A program made the position numbers and the translations under genes. Shown piece by piece: positions 1 through 8,870 of a stretch of DNA of 64,000 bases. Below the pieces are notes generated by a model. The model saw only the letters and a program-made list of their open reading frames with translations. It did no database searches and was not told where the DNA came from. The DNA is from Ornithinibacillus bavariensis (GTDB lineage Bacteria > Bacillota > Bacilli > Bacillales > Amphibacillaceae), in the NCBI RefSeq assembly GCF_018333235.1, contig NZ_BORP01000003.1, positions 186,001 through 250,000 of the forward strand. The letters run 5' to 3'. How positions within the stretch are numbered: position 1 is the stretch's first letter; every line of letters starts with the position of its first letter.

Positions 1-693
1 GGAAAAATGGTGTTGAATAAAAACCCAGAGAACTATTTTATGGAGGTTGAACAAGCAGCCTTTGGTACGGGTGTCCTTGTAGATGGACTGGATTTTTCCG
101 ATGACAAAATGCTACAAGGAAGGACATTTTCCTATTCTGATACACAGCGTTATCGAGTAGGGGCTAATTATTTACAGCTGCCAATTAATGCAGCAAAAAA
201 ACGTGTTGCAACAAATCAAGAAGGCGGACAGCTTCGGCACTATAATGATAAAGCACCTGGTCAAAATCCGCATGTAAACTACGAGCCTTCTATCCTCGGT
301 GGTTTAACGGAAGCCGAGCAAGTTGGAAAGGAATATACGCCAAAAGTAGAAGGAAATCTCGTTCGCGAATCGATTGACCGAAATGATAATACGAAGCAAG
401 CTGGTGAAACATATCGCCGCTTCGAACAATGGGAAAAGGATGAACTCATTAACAATCTAGTCAATGATTTATCCATTTGCGATAAACGTATTCAAGACAA
501 AATGATTGCTCTTGCAGAAGAAGCTGATGAGGAATATGGTCGACGCCTTCGCGAAGGAATTGCTGCTAAAATAAAGGAAATGGGTAATACGAATATGGAA
601 GCAGGAGAAGAATTCCACCCTCTTGGTGCTAAAGATGCCCCAGAAGCAGTCGATGATGCCATTAGAAAAGGACGGGAAGCCGATCCTTATTGA
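1..693 (+). CDS. katA: Catalase, C-terminal part (gene starts before the window)
   Basis: Haem catalase that breaks down hydrogen peroxide in the cytosol. Only the last 230 codons are present; the frame is open to base 1, so the in-window ATG at 7 is internal. The visible part begins in the conserved LNKNPENYF segment and contains the proximal haem-ligand motif R-x-F-x-Y-x-D-T ([12 protein letters not shown]), where the Tyr is the axial iron ligand. The rest matches the C-terminal helical region of clade-3 monofunctional catalases such as Bacillus KatA. The distal His and Asn residues lie upstream and cannot be checked. A strong hairpin terminator follows directly. Family assignment is secure; the symbol is by similarity. 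Confidence 0.95.
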   Translation, partial: GKMVLNKNPENYFMEVEQAAFGTGVLVDGLDFSDDKMLQGRTFSYSDTQRYRVGANYLQLPINAAKKRVATNQEGGQLRHYNDKAPGQNPHVNYEPSILGGLTEAEQVGKEYTPKVEGNLVRESIDRNDNTKQAGETYRRFEQWEKDELINNLVNDLSICDKRIQDKMIALAEEADEEYGRRLREGIAAKIKEMGNTNMEAGEEFHPLGAKDAPEAVDDAIRKGREADPY

Positions 694-701
694 TATTGTG
701 G

Positions 702-736
702 AGAGGTACCAGTTTGATTGGTACCTCTTCTTTTTG
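702..736 (+). terminator. Rho-independent terminator of the catalase gene
   Basis: A perfect 9-bp stem (AGAGGTACC / GGTACCTCT) with a 9-nt loop, followed by a T-rich tail, 8 nt after the catalase stop codon. Confidence 0.85.
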
Positions 737-843
737 AGAAGAAAAAGTTATATTTAGTGAAACGCTGATATGCTGCTACTATTCGCTGATAATCATGTTC
801 CCGAGTTCTCCAAGACCAACTTTATCGTATAAAACTACTTCAG

Positions 844-880
844 AAACCAAAAAAAGGCAAGGAAACGTATCCTTGCCTCA
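844..880 (-). terminator. Terminator of the HesB-like gene
   Basis: Stem AGGCAAGGA / TCCTTGCCT. The run of A on the plus strand before the left arm gives the U tract for the minus-strand gene ending at 891. Confidence 0.8.
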
Positions 881-890
881 TGCAAACCTA

Positions 891-1187
891 TTAATGATGA
901 TGTCCCATTTTAGGATTTGTAATTACCATTTCTTCCTGTGGCACATAGAAGTATTGAATCCATACTCCATCTAAATACTCGTTTCCTTTTTCCAATATAA
1001 TATCGATGTCCTTGTCTGTTTTTACCACTTCATCATTTTCTGTAGGTGTATCTAATTCAATATCATAATGAGCATGGTCTCCGTGAATATGAGTAACAAC
1101 GACACGAATCATTTTTCCTTGTGCCTCTTCTGACTCAAGCATCTTTTTTAAGACTTTCGCAGCATTTCTATTTATTTTACATTGCAT
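891..1187 (-). CDS. HesB/IscA-like fold protein lacking the cluster-ligand cysteines
   Basis: A 98-residue protein with the length and beta-rich pattern of the HesB/IscA-like iron-sulphur biosynthesis domain (compare small Bacillus proteins such as YneR and YqkB). Canonical A-type carriers use three conserved cysteines. Here the only Cys is residue 3, and the C-terminus ends in GHHH, so classical Fe-S carrier function is not supported. Several internal His residues (HIHGDHAHYD, near residues 33-42) could bind metal, but that is inference. It stands alone with its own terminator, divergent from the GntR gene. Confidence in the fold is moderate and the function is unknown. Confidence 0.65.
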   Translation of the reverse strand: MQCKINRNAAKVLKKMLESEEAQGKMIRVVVTHIHGDHAHYDIELDTPTENDEVVKTDKDIDIILEKGNEYLDGVWIQYFYVPQEEMVITNPKMGHHH

Positions 1188-1364
1188 AATAATGAACTCC
1201 TTTTACTCAAAATTTACTTTTATATTGTTTCAGTTTTAACCAAAAAACACAAATTAAACATCTTATCAAAACAACTCCCTACTTCCTTCTTTAAAAATCA
1301 CATATTCATAGAATAAGTTTTCATGTATACTAGAAATAGAGATAGTTATGGAGGGGGGATTCCG

Positions 1365-2030
1365 TTGCCAATACCAAATAATCATACAAAACCCATTCGT
1401 ACTACAGCTAAGGAAGGCGCATATAAACAACTACTTCATTGGATCATCGATGGTACCTTATACCCAGGTGAAAAGCTAAACGATACAGAGCTCGCTAATG
1501 CATTAGGTGTAAGTAGGACACCGGTCCGAGAGTCCCTACAGCTGTTAGAGTCACAAGGATTCGTTAAAATGTATCCGGGTAAGGCGACCCAAGTAACTGA
1601 AGTTGAAAAAGAGTCTATTAAAGAATTACTGCCACCATTAGCTGCATTACAGGCATTGTCAGCAGAACTTGCTATTGAGCATATCACTTCGAAAGATATC
1701 TCCTTATTAACTACTACCAACCATGCCTTCCGTGATGCACTTTACGAAAAAGACTATCATTCTGCCTTGAATATAGATGAGCAATTTCACCAGGTGATTG
1801 TGGACATTGCTAATAACGGATACATAAATAATATCGTTGAAAAGCTCCAAGCACATGTAAGAAGGCTGTTCTTTCATAACTCCATCATTCTATCGGTCAA
1901 CTCTATCGACGTTCACGAGAGAATCATTCGTGCGATGGAAAAGAAGAATAAAGAAGAAGCGTCTAGCTTAATGAAACAAAACTGGCTAGGAATACTGCAA
2001 GATTTTCAACTACCAGAAAAAATTAGTTAA
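1365..2030 (+). CDS. GntR-family transcriptional regulator (FadR/FCD type)
   Basis: DNA-binding regulator of 221 residues. The N-terminal winged helix of the GntR family is clear around residues 15-70 (AYKQLLHWIIDGTLYPGEKL, then ELANALGVSRTPVRESLQLL). It is followed by an all-helical FCD-type ligand-binding domain, whose members usually sense a small carboxylate. I place the start at TTG 1365 because GGAGGGGGG lies 6-7 nt before it; an ATG at 1323 in the same frame has no ribosome binding site. The gene is convergent with brnQ and shares a bidirectional terminator with it. The ligand and targets cannot be read from the sequence. Confidence 0.9.
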   Translation: MPIPNNHTKPIRTTAKEGAYKQLLHWIIDGTLYPGEKLNDTELANALGVSRTPVRESLQLLESQGFVKMYPGKATQVTEVEKESIKELLPPLAALQALSAELAIEHITSKDISLLTTTNHAFRDALYEKDYHSALNIDEQFHQVIVDIANNGYINNIVEKLQAHVRRLFFHNSIILSVNSIDVHERIIRAMEKKNKEEASSLMKQNWLGILQDFQLPEKIS

Positions 2031-2031
2031 T

Positions 2032-2071
2032 AAAAAAATCGGTGCCCTCATTTTGGACACCGATTTTTTTA
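2032..2071. terminator. Bidirectional terminator between gntR and brnQ
   Basis: AAAAAATCGGTG...CACCGATTTTTT: a long stem flanked by A and T runs, placed between two convergent genes and overlapping the brnQ stop codon. Confidence 0.9.
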
Positions 2072-3427
2072 TGCCTCTACAGTCCTTCCTACCCTTGCCA
2101 ATCTAGCAATAACTCCTGTAATAAGTATGACAACCACTGCTGGAACAAGCCAACCGAGGCCATTATCATAAAACGGTAGTATATCTTGATAGAAATTTAC
2201 AATTGGTTGGAAGAATCCATAACCCTCTATTTCAAGAGAACTATATAACGTTTTTAGGCCGTCTACAATACTTACTAAAAACGTTACCGCGATAGTAGAA
2301 ACATACACGATACGGGAATGGTGAAATAAAGGTGACAAGAATGTCAACAGCATTAAAACAACAGCCAATGGATATAAGAACATTAATACTGGTATCGAGT
2401 ACGTAATAATATTCGTTAATCCAAAATTAGCAATCACAAAAGTTAATACAGTAAAGAAAATAACGAGCGTTTTATAGCTAAACCTCGGTAACAACCGGTG
2501 AAAGTATTCCCCACATGCTGTAATTAAACCAATATTTGTCGTTAGACATGCTAATATCATGACAACCCCTAGTAAAATTGAACCAAAAATACCAAAATAA
2601 TAATCCGCTGCACTACTTAAGACAAGTCCACCAGTGTCAAAAAGTCCAAACTCCTCGACGCTTACAGATCCCAAGTACGAAATTCCGAGATAAATTAATC
2701 CTAAAAACGTAATTGCTATTAAACCAGTTTTGGTGGTTGCTGCAAGAATACCTCTTTTGGTTGTGACTCCCAACGAACGGATTGCATTAATCACAATGAT
2801 TCCAAAAACTAATGATGCCAAAGCATCCATTGTATTATATCCCTCTAGAAAACCAGTAGTAAAAGGACTGCTTTGATATACTCCTACTGGAGATTGAGGT
2901 GTCCCTAACGGTTTTATAATGACAAGAATAAGAAGAATAGCAAGTAATACAACAATACCAGGAGCTAGAATTTTCCCTACATTATCTACAATTTTTGCCG
3001 GATTTAAGGAAAGCCATAGCGTAATGGCAGAGAATATAAGTGTAAATAAGAATAATCCCAACGAATGTGAACCCTCACCTAAATGCGGTAAAATAGCTAC
3101 ATCAAACGCAACTGCCCCTGTTCTTGGTGATGCAAAGAAGGGTCCAATTGTTAAATATAGTAAAGTTGTAAAGAACACACCATAAGCCGGATGTACCCGA
3201 CCGGAAAGTTCTTGCAAGTCTTTACTTCCGGAAAAACCCATAGCGAGTATTCCTAAAAAAGGTAATCCTACTCCGGTTACTAGAAATCCTAGAGCAGCTA
3301 GCCATAAATTCGTTCCTGCTGCTTGTCCTAACTGAGCCGGAAAAATTAAGTTCCCCGCTCCAAAGAACAAGGCAAAAAGCATTGTACCTATAACTAAATA
3401 CGATGAAAATGATAGTTTTTTCGTCAA
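2069..3427 (-). CDS. brnQ: Branched-chain amino acid Na+/H+ symporter BrnQ
   Basis: Integral membrane carrier of the LIVCS family that imports leucine, isoleucine and valine using a cation gradient. The 452 residues form about 12 hydrophobic segments. The N-terminus has the family signature (LFALFFGAGNLIFPAQLG, near residues 17-34), and the length is typical. It is a single gene, convergent with the GntR regulator at its 3' end. The 350-bp region upstream shows no T-box consensus, so tRNA-dependent attenuation is not supported. Assignment is confident at the family level; the exact substrate preference is inferred. Confidence 0.93.
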   Translation of the reverse strand: MTKKLSFSSYLVIGTMLFALFFGAGNLIFPAQLGQAAGTNLWLAALGFLVTGVGLPFLGILAMGFSGSKDLQELSGRVHPAYGVFFTTLLYLTIGPFFASPRTGAVAFDVAILPHLGEGSHSLGLFLFTLIFSAITLWLSLNPAKIVDNVGKILAPGIVVLLAILLILVIIKPLGTPQSPVGVYQSSPFTTGFLEGYNTMDALASLVFGIIVINAIRSLGVTTKRGILAATTKTGLIAITFLGLIYLGISYLGSVSVEEFGLFDTGGLVLSSAADYYFGIFGSILLGVVMILACLTTNIGLITACGEYFHRLLPRFSYKTLVIFFTVLTFVIANFGLTNIITYSIPVLMFLYPLAVVLMLLTFLSPLFHHSRIVYVSTIAVTFLVSIVDGLKTLYSSLEIEGYGFFQPIVNFYQDILPFYDNGLGWLVPAVVVILITGVIARLARVGRTVEA

Positions 3428-3705
3428 TTGTCTCTCTCCTGTTGTTTTTCTGAATTATCAGATTAATAGACGAGCAATAAATCAGATATAGACGAAATTT
3501 ATCTTACTACTTTCTTTAGTAAAATGCAATATATTACGGCTAAATTTTTCGACTTTTTGGCCTTTTGTACTATTTTAGCTATGTGGCTAGTATCGTAATG
3601 CAATCTAAAAGTAAATTATCTAACTTCATTAAACAGATTCCTGATGATTAGAAAGTAACCTCCTTCACCATAGATAGCACTTATAGTAATTAAAATTATT
3701 TCTAT
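3428..3705. other. Intergenic region upstream of brnQ
   Basis: AT-rich gap holding the brnQ leader and promoter. I see no coding frame, T-box or other structured RNA that I can defend. Confidence 0.5.
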
Positions 3706-3748
3706 CAAAAAGCTAACCCCAGGGCCCTATTCCCTAAGATTAGCTTAA
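3706..3748 (-). terminator. Terminator of the mntABCD operon
   Basis: Minus-strand hairpin: AAGCTAA pairs with TTAGCTT around an inner CTTAGGG/CCCT stem, followed by a U tract (plus-strand A run at 3706-3711). It lies about 30 nt beyond the mntD stop codon. Confidence 0.85.
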
Positions 3749-3779
3749 AGTTAAAGCTTCGTTAAGTTATAAGATTTCA

Positions 3780-4658
3780 TTAGGCTGCTACAATTTCCCC
3801 CGGCCGACGATATTTCGCAATTAGACCGTGCTTAGGCGAACCAATAAAACTGATTAAAAAAACGATTCCCGTTGCAAATGCCATCGAAGCAGAGATGGAC
3901 GTATCTATCCATGCTGCAATATAATATCCCGCTACTGCAGAAACGACTCCAAACAATGCACTTAATAGTAACATTACAGACAATTTATCTGTCCAAAGAT
4001 AAGCAGCGGCGGCTGGTGTAATCAGCATGGCAACAACCATAATAGCGCCTACCGCATCAAAAGACGCCACTGTCGTAATGGATACGAGGCTCATGAATAG
4101 ATAATGCATAAAAACAACTGGGATTCCTAGGCTAGCAGCAAGAGCCGGATCAAATGATGTAATTTTCCATTCTTTGTAAAATGCTATAATACAGACCAAC
4201 ACGATCATCAGCACTAGTGCTAGAAGGGCAGTCGCTTCAGGTACTTTTCCTACTATTGGAAGCGTAATAGTCTCCCAAGGAATAAATGTAATCTCTCCCA
4301 TTAATGCATGCTGAACATCAAGGTGAGCATTTCCGATAGAGGTTGTAATTAATATAACTCCAACTGCAAAGAGTGTAGTAAAGACAATTCCAATCGAGGC
4401 ATGCTGTTCGATTTCAAATTGATGAAGACCTTGAACGAAAAGGGCAGTTAGAAGTCCAGCTAGTATAGCACCCACCAACATATGTGGCCCACTTAATTCC
4501 TTGGTGATAAGAAAAGCAGTGACAATTCCTAATAAGACTGTATGACTAATAGCATCCGCCATCATAGCCATTTTTCTTAAAATAAGAAATGTCCCTACAA
4601 GTCCACAAGAGAGTCCAACTAATGATGCAGTCAAGATTATCCATGCTGTATAAGACAT
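3780..4658 (-). CDS. mntD: Manganese ABC importer, membrane subunit MntD
   Basis: Second permease of the metal importer, 292 residues with about 8 membrane segments of the ABC-3 (ZnuB/TroC/MntC) family. The family region DAISHTVLLGIV near residue 35 corresponds to the DALSHA-type motif. It starts 1 nt after the mntC stop codon, so the genes are translationally coupled. It ends the operon mntA-mntB-mntC-mntD, the same order as in Bacillus subtilis. It would pair with MntC to form the channel driven by MntB. The metal is inferred to be manganese from the MntR-like boxes upstream of mntA; zinc is the alternative for this family. Confidence 0.9.
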   Translation of the reverse strand: MSYTAWIILTASLVGLSCGLVGTFLILRKMAMMADAISHTVLLGIVTAFLITKELSGPHMLVGAILAGLLTALFVQGLHQFEIEQHASIGIVFTTLFAVGVILITTSIGNAHLDVQHALMGEITFIPWETITLPIVGKVPEATALLALVLMIVLVCIIAFYKEWKITSFDPALAASLGIPVVFMHYLFMSLVSITTVASFDAVGAIMVVAMLITPAAAAYLWTDKLSVMLLLSALFGVVSAVAGYYIAAWIDTSISASMAFATGIVFLISFIGSPKHGLIAKYRRPGEIVAA

Positions 4659-4659
4659 T

Positions 4660-5583
4660 TTAATTCACTCCTTTTGTTCCGATTGTCGAGGTCTGTTTTG
4701 TAGTACCAATTCGCTTACGTTCCAAATATTGCTCAAACCAGGTGATAAGTAACCCCTTCTCTTTCCCAAAAAGCAAAGAAAAGATAAAGAGAATAGCAGC
4801 AACTACTACAATAAACGGGCCAGTAGGCCACCCTTTTCCTACTGCACTTAAATAAGTCCCAAAGGCCCCAGATAGTCCTCCAAACAATGCAGATAGAATA
4901 AGCATATAGTGAAAGGAGTTGGTCCAATATCGAGCACTAACGGAAGGAATAATTAGCAATGCGGCAATTAAGATAACCCCAACAGCCTGAATTCCAATTA
5001 CAATCGTTGTCACCAATATTAGGGTGTAAATAACATTCATCATGCTCAAGGAAAGGCCAAGTCCCTTCGCATGCTGTGGATCAAATAAAAATAATTTCCA
5101 CTCCTTGAACCCAATAAAGATAATCGTAATGACTACTAATGCTAAAATGAGCATTGTGAAAACGTCCAGTTTTACCATTGACGCAGCTTGCCCGAAAATA
5201 AAACTATCTAGACCGCTTTGATTCCCACCAGCAGAACGATTGACAATCGTTAATAACATAATCCCAAGACCAAAGAAAATCGAAAGGACCATTCCCATTG
5301 CCGTATCTTCTGTAATCCTAGTGGATGACTGGATCCATTGAATAAAGAAAGCCCCAACTAATGCACTAACTGCAGCACCGGTAATGAGAAATATGATATT
5401 TTTCTCCCCGATGACTAAAAAGCCAATAATGACACCAGGTAGTGCGGAATGAGCTAATGCATCACTCATGAGACTTTGCTTCTTCCAATAGGCTAAGCAA
5501 CCAACCATACCAGAGGCAATGCCTAAAGTCATCGTACTAGCTAATACCCACTGAAAGTTACTACTAGTTAGAATGGACCACAT
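4660..5583 (-). CDS. mntC: Manganese ABC importer, membrane subunit MntC
   Basis: ABC-3 family permease of 307 residues, about 8-9 hydrophobic helices, with the conserved SLMSDALAHSALPGVI segment near residue 40. I chose ATG 5583 because GAGGGGGG sits 6-7 nt upstream; the TTG at 5598 lacks a suitable site. The gene overlaps the 3' end of mntB by 20 nt. It has a polar, basic C-terminal tail beyond the last helix. It partners MntD in the membrane and MntB in the cytosol. Regulation would follow the single operon promoter in front of mntA. Confidence 0.9.
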   Translation of the reverse strand: MWSILTSSNFQWVLASTMTLGIASGMVGCLAYWKKQSLMSDALAHSALPGVIIGFLVIGEKNIIFLITGAAVSALVGAFFIQWIQSSTRITEDTAMGMVLSIFFGLGIMLLTIVNRSAGGNQSGLDSFIFGQAASMVKLDVFTMLILALVVITIIFIGFKEWKLFLFDPQHAKGLGLSLSMMNVIYTLILVTTIVIGIQAVGVILIAALLIIPSVSARYWTNSFHYMLILSALFGGLSGAFGTYLSAVGKGWPTGPFIVVVAAILFIFSLLFGKEKGLLITWFEQYLERKRIGTTKQTSTIGTKGVN

Positions 5584-6322
5584 GGGAACCCCCCTCAACT
5601 ATTCGTTGCATTTTTCCGCCATAGGTTTTCATGATATTTTCCTTTGTAAATACTGAGTCCGTCAAACCATGCTCTTTAACCGTTCGATTTAAAAATAAAA
5701 CATGGTCAAAATAATCCGTGACAGTCTGCAAATCATGATGAACAACCATCACCGTTTTCCCCTCATCTTTTAGCTCCTTAAGTATTGCCATAATTGCTTT
5801 TTCCGTTGTCGCATCGACACCTGCAAGTGGTTCATCCATGAAATAAAACTCTGCATCCTGAACGAGTGCACGTGCGAGAAAAACACGTTGCTGCTGTCCA
5901 CCTGAGAGCTGACTAATTTGCCGATCTGCATATGGTGCCATATCCATTTTTTCTAGTGCCTCATATGCTAATTTCCTATGGGCTCGGGATGGTCGCTTTA
6001 GCCACCCGATTTGCCCATATAAGCCCATAACAACTACATCCAACGCGTTTGTTGGAAAATCCCAATCAACAGATCCCCGCTGTGGAACGTAGCCAATAAC
6101 TCGTTTTGCCTTTTTAAAAGGCAATCCATAAAAATCTATTTTCCCTGTGAGAGAGGGATGTAAGTGTAAAAGCGTCTTAATCAATGTAGACTTACCCGCA
6201 CCATTAGGCCCAACTATTCCTGTTAAGGACCCTTCCTCGATTTGAAAATTTACGTTATCAAGCACCGTATTTTTCCGATAGGATGCAGATAGATTAGTAA
6301 CCTTTAATACTGTTTTTGCCAT
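5564..6322 (-). CDS. mntB: Manganese ABC importer, ATP-binding subunit MntB
   Basis: Cytosolic ATPase of 252 residues that powers metal uptake. Walker A is GPNGAGKST (near residues 38-46), the ABC signature is LSGGQQQRV (near 138-146), Walker B is AEFYFMDEPLAG (near 158-169), and the switch His lies in MVVHHDL (near 193-199). The length is standard for the ZnuC/MntB subfamily. It starts 1 nt after the mntA stop codon and overlaps mntC. The complete operon has all four components, so the importer is likely functional. Confidence 0.93.
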   Translation of the reverse strand: MAKTVLKVTNLSASYRKNTVLDNVNFQIEEGSLTGIVGPNGAGKSTLIKTLLHLHPSLTGKIDFYGLPFKKAKRVIGYVPQRGSVDWDFPTNALDVVVMGLYGQIGWLKRPSRAHRKLAYEALEKMDMAPYADRQISQLSGGQQQRVFLARALVQDAEFYFMDEPLAGVDATTEKAIMAILKELKDEGKTVMVVHHDLQTVTDYFDHVLFLNRTVKEHGLTDSVFTKENIMKTYGGKMQRIVEGGSHVVHSN

Positions 6323-6323
6323 G

Positions 6324-7265
6324 TTAATTTACCCCTCCCATTAATGCCTCATAAATCGTCTTTACATTATGCCGATACATACCTAGGTACGTACCCTCTT
6401 CGGTTCCAGCCTTCCCCATTGCATCTGAATAAAGCTGTCCACCCAGTTCCACATCAACTCCCTCTTCTCTTGCCCCTTCTATAACAGCCTTAATGGAGCT
6501 CTCATTAATACTACTTTCCACAAAAACGGCAGGAACATTATATTGTTTAATAATCTCAATGGTACTTCTAATATTTGAAACGCCAATTTCACTATCTGTA
6601 CTTAATCCCTGAAGTCCAATAACCTCTAAATCATGCATTCTACCAAAATAACCAAAGGCATCATGTGCCGTAACTAAGTATCGATGTTCAACAGGAATCT
6701 CTGAAAGCTTTTTGGATTCTTCGCTTAAATCATCCACTTTTGCAAAATATGCTTCCTTGTTTTTCGCTAATACATCGGACCTCTCTGGTGCATATTTCTG
6801 TAATTCCTTAACAGCCTCATCCAGTGCTAGCTTCCATAGCTCTAAATCAAACCAAATATGCGGATCAATCGAACCCTTTTCATCCTTCAAAAGTAGTTCT
6901 TCCGGTACTGCCTCTCCTACCGCTACAACAGGCTTTGCAGCTTTCATTTCTTCAAATATACCGACCATATTTGCTTCAAGATTTAAGCCGTTATAAAAAA
7001 CAAGCTCAGCATCGGCAATTTTTGTAATATCTCCGTGTGTAGCATTATAAAGATGCGGATCTACCGAAGGACCCATTAAGCTGTTCACCTCGACAAGATC
7101 TCCACCAATTACTTGTAAAGGTTCGGCAATTTGGGCAATGGTTGTAACAATCTTTATTTTCCCATCACTAGCATGATTAGCAGATTCCCCAGATGAACAA
7201 GCCGTCAAAAACAAACCCAAGCTAAGTATAAGAATTAATATCCAGCCTTTACTAAAACACTCCAC
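6324..7265 (-). CDS. mntA: Manganese-binding lipoprotein MntA
   Basis: Extracellular substrate-binding lipoprotein of the cluster A-I (TroA/PsaA/ZnuA) family, 313 residues. The signal peptide runs about 22 residues and ends in lipobox LTAC, so Cys23 would be lipidated. Metal ligands expected for the family are visible: His in DPHLYN, His in DPHIWFD, and the later Glu/Asp positions in FVESS and LYSDA. There is no long His-rich loop, which in ZnuA often marks zinc use, so manganese is favoured. The GTG start at 7265 is preceded by AGGGAGAG. It is the first gene of the operon, directly behind the promoter with two MntR-like boxes. Confidence 0.93.
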   Translation of the reverse strand: MECFSKGWILILILSLGLFLTACSSGESANHASDGKIKIVTTIAQIAEPLQVIGGDLVEVNSLMGPSVDPHLYNATHGDITKIADAELVFYNGLNLEANMVGIFEEMKAAKPVVAVGEAVPEELLLKDEKGSIDPHIWFDLELWKLALDEAVKELQKYAPERSDVLAKNKEAYFAKVDDLSEESKKLSEIPVEHRYLVTAHDAFGYFGRMHDLEVIGLQGLSTDSEIGVSNIRSTIEIIKQYNVPAVFVESSINESSIKAVIEGAREEGVDVELGGQLYSDAMGKAGTEEGTYLGMYRHNVKTIYEALMGGVN

Positions 7266-7284
7266 TTTTGCACTCTCCCTTTTG

Positions 7285-7304
7285 TTTTTCCCTTAGGAAA
7301 AATT
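7285..7304 (-). promoter_or_regulatory. MntR-like operator, promoter-proximal
   Basis: TTTTTCCCTTAGGAAAAATT is a near-perfect palindrome between the -10 box and the mntA start. It resembles the MntR box of bacilli (TTTGC..TAAGG.AAA type). Binding here would block transcription. Assignment is by pattern only. Confidence 0.55.
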
Positions 7305-7320
7305 ATTAGTTAATTACAAT

Positions 7321-7348
7321 ATTAAATAGTACAGTTTGTATTAGTCAA
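7321..7348 (-). promoter_or_regulatory. Sigma-A-type promoter of mntABCD
   Basis: On the minus strand: -35 TTGACT (7343-7348), a 16-nt spacer, and -10 TTTAAT (7321-7326). It is flanked on both sides by MntR-like palindromes. Confidence 0.6.
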
Positions 7349-7371
7349 GTTATTTTTGCTAAAACTTTAAC

Positions 7372-7389
7372 TTTTGCCCTAGGGAAACA
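7372..7389 (-). promoter_or_regulatory. MntR-like operator, upstream copy
   Basis: TTTTGCCCTAGGGAAACA carries the symmetric core TTTGCCCTAGGGAAA. It closely fits the Bacillus MntR operator pattern and lies just upstream of the -35 box, so two sites bracket the promoter. Confidence 0.6.
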
Positions 7390-7444
7390 CTGGACGTTTC
7401 TAGTAATATGCAGGGATAAGCTGAAACGTGCAATCTATTGAAAA

Positions 7445-7486
7445 TAAAAAAGCTGCTCAAGGTACATTACCTTAAACAGCTTTTTA
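7445..7486 (-). terminator. Terminator of the PadR-DUF1700-DUF4097 operon
   Basis: Stem AAGCTG...CAGCTT with an inner AGG/CCT pairing, flanked by an A run that gives the minus-strand U tract, just after the stop codon at 7499. Confidence 0.8.
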
Positions 7487-7498
7487 CCAATCCATATA

Positions 7499-8308
7499 CT
7501 ATTTCGAAACCGTAATACTACCATTAACCGTCGTTAACTTAATTCTATTCTCTCCATTACCGGTTACACTGCTTCTTGTATTACTACCAAAGATATCAAC
7601 TTTTCCATTTACTACACTAGCATCAATGGTTGCATTTGTTGGCTCATTTTGTGTTTGAACCTTAATTCTTCCATTCACAGATTCTAGATCAATTGAGCGA
7701 TCTAGATCGTCCGTTATAAATGTGATGGTTCCATTGGTAACATCGCTAGACACCTGACCATCTACATAATTAAATCTAATACTCCCATTTTCAGAGGTAA
7801 CATGAGTCCGATTAGTGATAACTTCAGTAAGCTCTACTCTTCCATTTTCTGTTTCAATTGCTACATCTTCAGCGGATACATTTTCCGCTTCGATCTTTCC
7901 ATTTTCCGCTTCTATTTTTAATTTGTGATACATTTTTTCAGGTAAATATACTGTTAATTTAGGACTTTTAAAATCAAAATCCCAACCGAAATGTAGAAAC
8001 TGGATAACCTTTTCTTCTAATTCAATGGCAAGGGATTGACCTTGTTCTTCCAATTCTAGATTATATTTTTTTTGTTTGGATTCTGTTGCATAAAATTCTA
8101 CCGTAATAGTTTCTTCTTTCGTAGGCAACACTTCAATTCCCGCATTATCCGCTTCGATTGAGATATCCGTTATATTTGTATTTTCAATAACTTCTTTTTT
8201 ACTTATCTCTTCTGCGGAACCAGATAGTCTAAATGTAGCTAAAACACCTACTAACCCTACAGCAAGAAGACAAGAAGCAATGACGATCAATAGCTTTTGT
8301 TTAGGCAT
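7499..8308 (-). CDS. DUF4097 beta-helix-like membrane-anchored protein
   Basis: A 269-residue protein with one N-terminal membrane helix (residues 5-28) and an extracellular domain of repeated short strands. Phrases such as IEAENGKIEAENV, ETENGRVELTEV and VNGRIKVQT recur about every 20 residues, typical of DUF4097 (LiaG/YvlB-like) proteins thought to form a right-handed beta-helix. It overlaps the DUF1700 gene by 8 nt and is the last gene of the PadR operon. Related operons respond to envelope stress, which suggests a cell-envelope role; the biochemical function is unknown. Confidence 0.85.
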   Translation of the reverse strand: MPKQKLLIVIASCLLAVGLVGVLATFRLSGSAEEISKKEVIENTNITDISIEADNAGIEVLPTKEETITVEFYATESKQKKYNLELEEQGQSLAIELEEKVIQFLHFGWDFDFKSPKLTVYLPEKMYHKLKIEAENGKIEAENVSAEDVAIETENGRVELTEVITNRTHVTSENGSIRFNYVDGQVSSDVTNGTITFITDDLDRSIDLESVNGRIKVQTQNEPTNATIDASVVNGKVDIFGSNTRSSVTGNGENRIKLTTVNGSITVSK

Positions 8309-8870
8309 CTTTCATTCCTCCTTTAACCATTCTGACATTGAAATTCAGATAACGAATAAAGCCTTTAAATAACCAGCGTGTAACATAATACATCCCAATG
8401 ATCACGAATATACCGAGTCCACACAATGCGATAGTAAAAAATAGCCCATATAGTTCAAAAACTTCTGGATAGATGACCACATTCAGCAAATACAGTACTG
8501 GATTGAGTAAAAATGTTACACCAATGACCCATCCAGAAAAAAGAATTCCTAATAATGCAATAAAAGGTCCTAACACAATTACTAGATTGAAAAAACCCAG
8601 TCCGATAACTGCCCAAACAGCACGGAAAATATTACCGGTAGAGGCAGTCTCCTCTACCTGTTCTAAGCGATACGTGACAATCATTTCCTTAGCAATTTGC
8701 TGTGGTGATCCCAAGGAAGCTGCAATCTCCTGCTCTGTCTTCCCTTCACTCAATCCAATCTCGAAATGCTCCTCGAAATCATTTATGATATCCTCTCTCT
8801 CTGAAGACGGAAGTCGTTTCAAGGCATCATTTAGCTTTTCTATAAACTGCCCTTTATTCATCGCTAACAC
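8301..8870 (-). CDS. DUF1700 membrane protein
   Basis: A 189-residue protein with the DUF1700 layout: a soluble N-terminal helical domain (residues 1-75, with LPSSEREDIINDFEEHF) and then three or four membrane helices. The N-terminal domain ends in a stretch typical of the family (SLGSPQQIAKEM). It overlaps the PadR gene upstream by 17 nt and DUF4097 downstream by 8 nt, so the three are co-translated. PadR-DUF1700-DUF4097 sets are common in Firmicutes and are linked to envelope homeostasis. The molecular role is not known. Confidence 0.87.
   Translation of the reverse strand: MLAMNKGQFIEKLNDALKRLPSSEREDIINDFEEHFEIGLSEGKTEQEIAASLGSPQQIAKEMIVTYRLEQVEETASTGNIFRAVWAVIGLGFFNLVIVLGPFIALLGILFSGWVIGVTFLLNPVLYLLNVVIYPEVFELYGLFFTIALCGLGIFVIIGMYYVTRWLFKGFIRYLNFNVRMVKGGMKDA

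Noticed and set aside
3428-3705. T-box leader upstream of brnQ
   Set aside because: No AGGGTGG-type T-box motif or large specifier stem was found on the minus strand.
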